Below, piece by piece: positions 57,379 through 64,000 of a DNA stretch of 64,000 nt. Origin of the DNA: Algoriphagus terrigena DSM 22685 (lineage in GTDB: Bacteria; Bacteroidota; Bacteroidia; Cytophagales; Cyclobacteriaceae); NCBI RefSeq assembly GCF_000429445.1, contig NZ_AUBW01000003.1, positions 434,001-498,000 of the forward strand, given 5' to 3'. Under the pieces are notes generated by a model. That model was not told the origin of the DNA and searched no databases. It was given only the letters and a program-made list of their open reading frames with translations. How positions within the stretch are numbered: the stretch's first letter is position 1; every line of letters starts with the position of its first letter. The translations under genes were made by a program, and so were the position numbers.

Positions 57379-59640
57379 ATGGCTTTTGATATCGAGATGA
57401 TCAAAGAGGTGTATGCCCGGTTTCCCGAGCGTATCGCTGCAGCAAGAAAAGTTGTGGGACGACCACTTACTTTGACCGAAAAAATCCTTTATGCTCACTT
57501 GACCGAAGGTCCTGCTTCTCAAGCATATAAAAGAGGTGCTTCTTACGTCGACTTTCAGCCAGATCGAGTAGCCATGCAAGATGCAACTGCTCAGATGGCA
57601 TTGTTGCAATTTATGCAGGCCGGCCGTGACCAGGTGGCTGTTCCCTCGACTGTTCACTGCGATCACCTGATCCAAGCTGAAATCGGTGCTGAAAAAGATC
57701 TAAGCAAGGCCAAGGATAAAAACAGAGAGGTCTACGACTTTTTGGCTTCTGTATCCAATAAATACGGCATTGGCTTCTGGAAACCGGGAGCAGGGATTAT
57801 TCACCAGGTAGTTTTGGAAAATTATGCATTCCCTGGCGGAATGATGATCGGAACGGATTCTCATACTCCAAATGCCGGCGGTCTGGGAATGATTGCAATC
57901 GGTGTCGGTGGAGCAGATGCATGCGACGTGATGGCTGGACTGGCTTGGGAGCTGAAATTCCCAAAGCTGATCGGTGTGAAGCTTACCGGTAAGATGTCGG
58001 GCTGGACCTCTGCCAAAGACGTGATCTTGAAAGTGGCCGGTATCCTGACTGTGAAAGGTGGGACCGGAGCTATTGTAGAATATTTTGGTGAAGGAGCCCG
58101 CTCTCTTTCCGCGACAGGAAAAGGCACCATTTGTAACATGGGTGCTGAGATTGGTGCGACGACTTCTATTTTCGGTTATGATCAGAAATCTGCAGCCTAC
58201 TTCCAAGGAACTGGCCGTGCGGATGTAGCAGCGATGGCGGATGCGATTGCTGAGCATTTGACCGGTGATGTAGAGGTGTATGAGCAGCCGGAAAAATATT
58301 TCGACCAAGTGATCGAAATCAATCTTTCCGAACTCGAACCGCATGTCAACGGCCCATTCACGCCAGATTTGGCTTGGCCGATTTCCAAATTTGCAGCAGC
58401 AGTCAAAGAAAACGGCTGGCCGGCAAAGTTGGACGTGGGATTGATCGGATCTTGCACCAACTCGTCTTATGAGGATATCTCCAGAGCAGCATCGCTGGCT
58501 CAGCAGGCAGTAGATAAAAAACTGGTTGCGAAATCTGAGTATACCATCACTCCGGGTTCTGAGCAAGTTCGCTTCACGGTAGAGCGCGATGGCTTCCTGG
58601 ACACCTTCGGGAAGATGGGCGGAGTCGTATTGGCCAATGCTTGCGGACCTTGCATCGGTCAGTGGGCGCGTCATGGCGCTGAGAAGCAGGAGAAAAACTC
58701 TATCATCACTTCCTTCAACAGAAACTTTGCGAAGCGTGCTGATGGTAATCCAAATACCCACGCATTTGTGGCTTCTCCGGAGATCGTCACAGCTTTGGCG
58801 ATTGCCGGTGATTTGACGTTCAATCCCCTCATCGATACCCTGACAAACTCCGAAGGCAACGCTGTAAAACTGGATGAGCCAACTGGATTGGAGCTTCCAA
58901 CCAAGGGATTTGCTGTAGAAGACGCGGGCTATCAAGCTCCTGCAGAGGACGGTTCCCAAGTGAATGTCCTCGTAGATCCTGCCTCAGACCGCCTTCAATT
59001 GCTTGCGTCCTTCCCGGCTTGGGAGGGCACGGACCTCAAAGGCTTGAAGCTTTTGATCAAAGCCAAAGGCAAGTGTACGACTGACCATATCTCTATGGCA
59101 GGACCTTGGCTGAAGTTTAGAGGTCACTTGGACAATATCTCCAACAACATGCTGATCGGCGCGGTGAACTATTACAACGACTCGACCAACGCTGTCAAAA
59201 ATCAGCTGACTGGCGAATACGGTGAAGTGCCTGCGACTCAACGGTACTACAAGGCGCAGGGAATCGGTTCTATCGTCGTAGGTGATGAAAACTACGGAGA
59301 AGGATCTTCCCGGGAACACGCTGCAATGGAACCAAGATTCTTGGGAGTTCGCGCGATCTTGGTGAAGTCTTTTGCCCGTATCCACGAGACCAACTTGAAG
59401 AAGCAGGGGATGCTGGGATTGACTTTCGCAAATCCATCAGACTACGATCTGATTCAGGAGGATGACTCCATCGACATCTTGGGCTTGACCACATTTGAAC
59501 CGGGTAAGCCACTGCAGATCGTGCTGAACCACAAAGACGGAAGCAGCGACACCATCTTGGCCAATCATACTTATAATGAAGGTCAGATCGAATGGTTCAA
59601 GGCAGGCGCTGCGTTGAACTTGATCAAGGCTCAAGCCTAA
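57379..59640 (+). CDS. acn: Aconitate hydratase
   Basis: The 753-residue [4Fe-4S] enzyme interconverts citrate and isocitrate in the TCA cycle. The three cluster Cys are in [12 protein letters not shown] and [14 protein letters not shown]. Other active-site segments are [37 protein letters not shown] and [20 protein letters not shown]. The size and start ([19 protein letters not shown]) fit the mitochondrial-type aconitase common in Bacteroidota, rather than the longer AcnA or the AcnB type. A palindrome covers the likely transcription start and a terminator follows. Confidence 0.97.
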   Translation: MAFDIEMIKEVYARFPERIAAARKVVGRPLTLTEKILYAHLTEGPASQAYKRGASYVDFQPDRVAMQDATAQMALLQFMQAGRDQVAVPSTVHCDHLIQAEIGAEKDLSKAKDKNREVYDFLASVSNKYGIGFWKPGAGIIHQVVLENYAFPGGMMIGTDSHTPNAGGLGMIAIGVGGADACDVMAGLAWELKFPKLIGVKLTGKMSGWTSAKDVILKVAGILTVKGGTGAIVEYFGEGARSLSATGKGTICNMGAEIGATTSIFGYDQKSAAYFQGTGRADVAAMADAIAEHLTGDVEVYEQPEKYFDQVIEINLSELEPHVNGPFTPDLAWPISKFAAAVKENGWPAKLDVGLIGSCTNSSYEDISRAASLAQQAVDKKLVAKSEYTITPGSEQVRFTVERDGFLDTFGKMGGVVLANACGPCIGQWARHGAEKQEKNSIITSFNRNFAKRADGNPNTHAFVASPEIVTALAIAGDLTFNPLIDTLTNSEGNAVKLDEPTGLELPTKGFAVEDAGYQAPAEDGSQVNVLVDPASDRLQLLASFPAWEGTDLKGLKLLIKAKGKCTTDHISMAGPWLKFRGHLDNISNNMLIGAVNYYNDSTNAVKNQLTGEYGEVPATQRYYKAQGIGSIVVGDENYGEGSSREHAAMEPRFLGVRAILVKSFARIHETNLKKQGMLGLTFANPSDYDLIQEDDSIDILGLTTFEPGKPLQIVLNHKDGSSDTILANHTYNEGQIEWFKAGAALNLIKAQA

Positions 59641-59662
59641 TATCTTTAATTATCAATCTTTC

Positions 59663-59693
59663 AAAAGCCGTGACTCTGGTAGTTGCGGCTTTT
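59663..59693 (+). terminator. Terminator of aconitase
   Basis: AAAAGCCG (59663-59670) and CGGCTTTT (59686-59693) pair, and inner ACT/AGT pairs extend the stem. T-rich sequence follows. It ends 10 bases before the porin start codon. Confidence 0.82.
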
Positions 59694-59703
59694 ATTATTT
59701 CCT

Positions 59704-60906
59704 ATGAGAAGATCTTTATACTTTATTTTGCTGCTATTGAGTTTTGTTCTGGTTTTCAACCCCGGATTTGCTCAAAATGAATCGGACGAGCGAGCTCTTA
59801 TCAATGTCGACAAAGGAATCAGTATTTCTAAGGATTCCCTTTTTCTGCTCAACCTCCGTTTTAGAATGCAAAACAGGTTTGGACTGAGATCCGAAAGTGG
59901 AGAAGACCTGTCCATCGAGCAGACAGATTTCAGGGTAAGGAGGTTGCGATTACGGTTTGATGGCTATGTTCTCAGTCCTCGTATACAATACTATATCCAA
60001 TTGGGCTTTTCCAAAGCGGATTTGGATCTGGAAAGTGGAGACTACGCCCAGCCAATCAGAGATGCTTTGATTTACTATTATTTCACCGACAATCTCTATG
60101 TGGGCTTCGGTCAAGGGAAACTTCCGGGCAACCGGGAGCGGGTCGTTAGCTCCGGAAATTTGCAGTTTTCCGACCGGTCTCTGGCAAACGGTACTTTCAC
60201 GCTAGATCGTGATTTTGGTTTTTTTGGCTACTATACGATTCCTACTAAGGGGCGGGCAAACTATCAAATCAAAGCCGCAATAAACACAGGAGAGGGCAGG
60301 AATCCCTCCCCGGGCGATGCCGGGCTGAGCTATACCGGAAGATTTGAATACCTGCCATTCGGCAAATTTGTAAATTCAGGAGACTATTCTGAAGGTGATT
60401 TGGAGTTTGAAACCACTCCTAAGCTTTCAATTGGAGCCTCCTACAATTACAACGACGAGGCAGTGCGGGCGCGGGGGCAACTGGGATCACACCTATGTGA
60501 GGCCAGGGATTTGCAGGTCTTTATTGCGGACGCGATGTTTAAATACATGGGGTGGGCGATGATGGCTGAGTATTTTCAGCGCACTGCAGCGAATCCGCTG
60601 ACACACAACGAGGCCGGCGATACCAAAGCCGTCTGGGTGGGCAAAGGGAACAACATCCATCTCAGCCGGATGATCTCCCGGAAGTCCGAATTGGCTCTGA
60701 GATATTCTTCAGTTCGTCCTGATCAAGAGATTGAGATGTATGAACACCGCGCAGAAGAAACCGCACTTGGCTATACGCGATACATCAACGGTCACCGGAT
60801 CAAAATCCAGGGGAATCTGGGCTACGCATGGGCTGATGATGAGATCGAACTGGTAAATACTGCGAACTTTTGGTTTGCTACATTCCAAGTGGAGTTTGGG
60901 ATATGA
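59704..60906 (+). CDS. OprO/P-like porin
   Basis: The start at 59704 (MRRSLYFILLLLSFVLVFNP) gives a clean signal peptide ending FAQ; a TTG seven codons upstream lies in the terminator stem region. The mature protein of about 375 residues has alternating aromatic and polar beta-strands and the phosphate-selective porin O/P pattern, for example FRVRRLRLRFDGYVLSPRIQ and FGQGKLPGNRERVVSSGNL. OprP proteins pass phosphate or polyphosphate; the specificity here is not shown. It probably depends on its own promoter, since a terminator separates it from aconitase. Confidence 0.85.
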   Translation: MRRSLYFILLLLSFVLVFNPGFAQNESDERALINVDKGISISKDSLFLLNLRFRMQNRFGLRSESGEDLSIEQTDFRVRRLRLRFDGYVLSPRIQYYIQLGFSKADLDLESGDYAQPIRDALIYYYFTDNLYVGFGQGKLPGNRERVVSSGNLQFSDRSLANGTFTLDRDFGFFGYYTIPTKGRANYQIKAAINTGEGRNPSPGDAGLSYTGRFEYLPFGKFVNSGDYSEGDLEFETTPKLSIGASYNYNDEAVRARGQLGSHLCEARDLQVFIADAMFKYMGWAMMAEYFQRTAANPLTHNEAGDTKAVWVGKGNNIHLSRMISRKSELALRYSSVRPDQEIEMYEHRAEETALGYTRYINGHRIKIQGNLGYAWADDEIELVNTANFWFATFQVEFGI

Positions 60907-60943
60907 TTTTTTTGCAGAAAAATGTATTTATAATAGATTAAAC

Positions 60944-60974
60944 TTGTCACGAAATACAAATTGCTGTATGTTTA
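60944..60974 (+). promoter_or_regulatory. Promoter of the hybrid histidine kinase gene
   Basis: TTG (60944-60946) and TATGTTTA (60967-60974, 7 of 8 to TAnnTTTG) are separated by 20 bases. The ATG follows at 61035. Confidence 0.5.
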
Positions 60975-61034
60975 CAGTCTGAGTATGATCGAGTCGATCA
61001 TTTCGCTGGTGAACACGAAGGCAATTTCTATTCG

Positions 61035-63968
61035 ATGCAAGACAAGGGAATAAACAGTACGTTTAAAAAGATCATTTACGAGTCATCGGAGATGGTCTTT
61101 CTTGCTGACGATTCCTATCCGTATTCGGTCTTTTACGCCAATGAGTCCTTTGAGGACCAGATCGGCGAGACCCTGAAAGATAGGTCGTTGGTAGGTATGG
61201 GGCTGGATATCAATGCTTATATCTTTAAAGAGGAGCTGATTCTTTCCCACGACAAAAAAGACTACTCCTTTAAGCTCGAATTGCCGCAGGACAGTGGCTC
61301 CAACTATTTCCTTTTCTACAAAGGGAAGGAAATAAAAACGCACGGGCTGCCTAGCAAAAAAGAAACCTACCAGTTTTTCACCTCCAAACTAGATCTGATC
61401 GGTATCGGCAAATCCGATCACCTTACCTACCTGAGTCCGACGGCTTTGCCCATGCTCGGATACGGCTCGGAGGAATTGCTCAATACGAATCTTTGTCCGC
61501 TGATTCACCCGGAGGATTTGACAAAGCTCCAAGAAATCTGGAAGTCACATCAGAAGAGTCAGGAAGTAGCCCTTTTTGAATTTAGGTTTGCGGGAAAGGA
61601 CGGCAGCTACCGTCACTTAGAATGCTCACTTCAGTTTAGTCCCGAAACCTTCTTTATCATCGCCCGGGATATTTCCCATCGGGTCATCAGACAGGCGAAC
61701 GACAAAAGACTCCTCGCCCTTAGAGAGAAAACACCTGAATTGTCCAAAACGGGCACTTGGAAATTGGATCTGGGGTCAAGACAATTGAAACTTGAGACTG
61801 GTGCTGAGCACATTTTGTCAGACTTGCTGGGTGAAAATTATGAAATAGATCGAATCGAGGAGTTGTTTTTGGTTCAGATCGGTGACTTGGTCTCTTCTTT
61901 GAACGACTCTAAATCTGAATTCGAAGGCGTTCTAAAGATTTCAGATGAGCGAGAAGTTGGTTTTTCAGCCTTTCTTCCTGAAGCGAGCCCTGGAGAAATT
62001 TGGGGAATAATCTCGGATGGCAGACAGCGACAAGCGCTTCAAGATGAGCTGGAAATGCACCGAAATCTCTGGACGGAAGGCCCAGAACCCACGATGATTG
62101 TAGAGCCGGACGGCACCGTTTTTCTTGCCAACAAAGAGGTAAATAACCTTTTTGGGTTGGATTACACCGAGCGGATTGCCCATTTGGAGGATTTGAAGGT
62201 GTATTTTGCAGAGTCAAATCGTTGGTTTGAATGGGTCGGCGCAGCGCCCACTGACCGCTCCGTTCATCGCTATTCGACTCATTTGATTCATGAAGACGGG
62301 AAGAAGCTGAGCTTGGAAGTCGCTTCCCGAAAGGTCGAAATCAATCAGAAATCCTACGCTATTCTTGCTTTCAGGAATATTTCGGAGCGGGTCAATCTGG
62401 AGAAGAAGGTAGAAGCCAGCAGCGATTTTCTGATGAATCTGACCGAGCAGGTGCCAGGGGGGCTATATCAGCTGGTGTTGGATGCCGAAGGCCAAATGAA
62501 TTTCTCTTTCCTTTCGAAAGGAATCAGTGCTGTCCTGGGACTTTCTCCAGAAGACATTCATCAGTTTACTGATATTTCGGCTGCGATTTCCAAAGTACAT
62601 CCTCAAGATTTGCCATTAGTCATCATGTCCTCTGTGGCTTCAGCGCGGAAGATGGAGCCTTGGCAATGTCAATTCCGAGTAAAGTCAGGAGTCAATAGTC
62701 AGGAGTACCGCTGGGTACTCGGTGCCGCGAGGCCTCAGGCTTTGGCGACCGGAGAGATGGTGTGGTACGGATATCTGACCGACATTTCGAAGCAAAAGGA
62801 ATTTGAAGCGAAGCTCGACGAGGCCCGACTGGCTGCCGAGAAAGCAAACCAGATCAAGTCAGACTTCTTGTCGATGATCAGTCACGAACTGCGGACACCA
62901 CTGAATGCGATTTCGGGGTCGGTGTATTCACTTTTTCAGGAGAATCCTACAGAAAGTCAGCAGTCGGCGCTTAGCACGATCAATTTTGCAGTCGACAACC
63001 TGATCATCATGATCAATGACTTACTCGACTTTCAGAAAATTGAGGCTGGTAAATTAACCATCGAAAGCAATCCACTGAACTTGAAGCAAGTGGTGGAGCA
63101 GGTGATGAAGGGCCTTTCGTTCCATGCGAATGACAGCAAAAACAAGCTGGAGCTGCATCTCTCGGAGGGACTCGATATCTATGTCAAAGGTGACAAAACC
63201 CGTCTTTCGCAAGTGCTCAATAATTTGATCACCAATGCGCTCAAGTTTACACACGAAGGAAATGTCGAAGTAAGGATAGACCTGTTGAGCCAAGTCAAGG
63301 ACAAAGTCCGGGTATATTTCTCGATTAAGGACACAGGAATTGGCATTGCCAGGGAGAATCAGGAGAAAATCTTCAACGACTTCGACCAGGTGAAGCCTAC
63401 CTTTAATTCCAAATACGGTGGGACCGGCCTTGGATTGTCGATCACTCGAAAGTTGCTCAAGCTCATGGGTGGCACTATCCAACTGGAGTCCGAAGTTGGT
63501 AAAGGCAGTCGATTCTATTTTGAGCTGGAGTTTGATCGTACGCAGGTCGAGCATATCCCGGCGGCGACCAATGGGCACTTTTCCAGAACATTTGATGCCC
63601 TTCATCTGCTGATGGCTGAGGACAACGAGGTAAACGCACTTGTGCTGGGCAAGATTATCAAGAAGTGGGGCTACACCTACCATCGCGTTCACGACGGGAA
63701 GGAAGCAGTAGATGCAGCCCGAGACGGCAAATACGACTGCATCCTGATGGATATTCAGATGCCGGTGATGGATGGCTTTGAAGCCACTTTGGAGATCAAA
63801 AAGTTCTCCGATACGCCGATCATCGCACTGACCGCCGCCGCCAAACTCGAAATCATGGAACGGATCGATGAGTGCGAGTTTGAGGGTTTTGTGGCCAAGC
63901 CGATCGACGCCAACGAGCTACTCAAGAAAGTGAAAGAAGTGACCGCTCACGGAAGCTATAGAGCCTGA
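61035..63968 (+). CDS. Hybrid histidine kinase with multiple PAS domains and a receiver
   Basis: The 977-residue soluble protein has about four PAS-type sensory domains (about 10-105, 115-230, 335-440 and 455-590, for example RFAGKDGSYRHLECSLQFSP). A HisKA domain follows with His617 in FLSMISHELRTPLNAI, then a HATPase domain (LNNLITNALKFT, KDTGIGIARE, GGTGLGLSITRKLLKLMGG) and a C-terminal receiver (LLMAEDNEVNALV, phospho-Asp906 in CILMDIQMPVMDG, Lys in VAKPID). No transmembrane segment is seen, so the signal is cytoplasmic, such as redox, light or a small molecule. No DNA-binding domain is present; phosphate must pass to another protein. Confidence 0.95.
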   Translation: MQDKGINSTFKKIIYESSEMVFLADDSYPYSVFYANESFEDQIGETLKDRSLVGMGLDINAYIFKEELILSHDKKDYSFKLELPQDSGSNYFLFYKGKEIKTHGLPSKKETYQFFTSKLDLIGIGKSDHLTYLSPTALPMLGYGSEELLNTNLCPLIHPEDLTKLQEIWKSHQKSQEVALFEFRFAGKDGSYRHLECSLQFSPETFFIIARDISHRVIRQANDKRLLALREKTPELSKTGTWKLDLGSRQLKLETGAEHILSDLLGENYEIDRIEELFLVQIGDLVSSLNDSKSEFEGVLKISDEREVGFSAFLPEASPGEIWGIISDGRQRQALQDELEMHRNLWTEGPEPTMIVEPDGTVFLANKEVNNLFGLDYTERIAHLEDLKVYFAESNRWFEWVGAAPTDRSVHRYSTHLIHEDGKKLSLEVASRKVEINQKSYAILAFRNISERVNLEKKVEASSDFLMNLTEQVPGGLYQLVLDAEGQMNFSFLSKGISAVLGLSPEDIHQFTDISAAISKVHPQDLPLVIMSSVASARKMEPWQCQFRVKSGVNSQEYRWVLGAARPQALATGEMVWYGYLTDISKQKEFEAKLDEARLAAEKANQIKSDFLSMISHELRTPLNAISGSVYSLFQENPTESQQSALSTINFAVDNLIIMINDLLDFQKIEAGKLTIESNPLNLKQVVEQVMKGLSFHANDSKNKLELHLSEGLDIYVKGDKTRLSQVLNNLITNALKFTHEGNVEVRIDLLSQVKDKVRVYFSIKDTGIGIARENQEKIFNDFDQVKPTFNSKYGGTGLGLSITRKLLKLMGGTIQLESEVGKGSRFYFELEFDRTQVEHIPAATNGHFSRTFDALHLLMAEDNEVNALVLGKIIKKWGYTYHRVHDGKEAVDAARDGKYDCILMDIQMPVMDGFEATLEIKKFSDTPIIALTAAAKLEIMERIDECEFEGFVAKPIDANELLKKVKEVTAHGSYRA

Positions 63969-64000
63969 GCTTTGGCGTAGTATTCCTGCACCAATTCCAT
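63956..64000 (-). CDS. Partial convergent gene, C-terminal end only
   Basis: An open frame on the minus strand runs from the window edge to a TAG at 63956-63958 (residues ELVQEYYAKAQAL). It would overlap the hybrid kinase stop by 13 bases. With only about 14 codons inside the window it cannot be named, and it may be chance. Confidence 0.3.
   Translation of the reverse strand: MELVQEYYAKAQAL

Noticed and set aside
57700..58959. 419-codon ORF on the minus strand opposite aconitase
   Set aside because: Long only because the G/C-rich aconitase codons avoid stops in the complement; no recognisable domain.

Overview
The window looks like chromosomal DNA of a Bacteroidota bacterium, most likely Cytophagales and probably Cyclobacteriaceae (Algoriphagus-like). 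This is inferred from a type IX secretion plug-domain protein, a SusC-like TonB-linked outer membrane protein, menaquinone genes, a 666-residue urocanase, a Pur-alpha-like DUF3276 protein, a YwqK repeat protein, and promoters of the Bacteroidota type (TTTG, about 19-21 bases, TAnnTTTG). No Shine-Dalgarno-rich starts, insertion sequences, prophage, tRNA, rRNA or CRISPR array were found. The only RNA gene recognised is the small SRP RNA.

Layout. 0-5 kb: edge of an AAA ATPase gene, then an EmrA-EmrB-TolC-type export operon. 5-9.4 kb: a WYL regulator divergent from a DinB gene, then a large TonB-linked outer membrane protein. 9.4-13 kb (the most accessory-looking part): a small ORF overlapping a CI/LexA-like XRE-S24 repressor, and a two-gene unit encoding a membrane-anchored TIR protein and an unknown protein. 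13-16 kb: menE and menB, divergent. 16-23.6 kb: histidine utilisation genes (hutH, hutI, hutU, with hutG separated by an oppositely oriented Uma2 gene) and a divergent LysR regulator with a clear candidate operator. 23.6-29.7 kb: small membrane protein, S41 protease, FtsE, FSA-type aldolase, SRP RNA, M28 peptidase, Qnr-like pentapeptide protein. 29.8-35.3 kb: creatininase-family hydrolase, atypical ROK kinase, sulfatase, ROK repressor and a cupin preceded by a structured leader. 35.6-46 kb: YwqK repeat protein, FabH with a coupled unknown gene, SRAP (HMCES/YedK-like), YheT hydrolase, pyruvate dehydrogenase E2, HslV, TetR-UbiB pair, sorbosone-dehydrogenase-like protein. 46-55 kb: ABC-F protein, T9SS plug-domain protein, an orphan Cas6, AI-2E transporter-YchF, Pur-alpha-like protein, ferredoxin divergent from a LuxC-type acyl-CoA reductase. 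55-64 kb: a 7TM histidine kinase, aconitase, an OprO/P-like porin and a large hybrid histidine kinase.

How genes fit together. The hut genes convert histidine to glutamate and formamide. menE/menB supply menaquinone. Most other genes are housekeeping singletons whose partners lie elsewhere (HslV without HslU, E2 without E1/E3, FtsE without FtsX). The strongest leads for something unusual are (1) a stand-alone Cas6 with no His at the usual catalytic place and its own promoter, (2) the TIR-transmembrane protein with its unknown operon partner, (3) a structured RNA leader ahead of the cupin gene, and (4) the overlapping small ORF plus XRE-S24 repressor with nearby palindromes. All are inferences from sequence reading; no database search was run.
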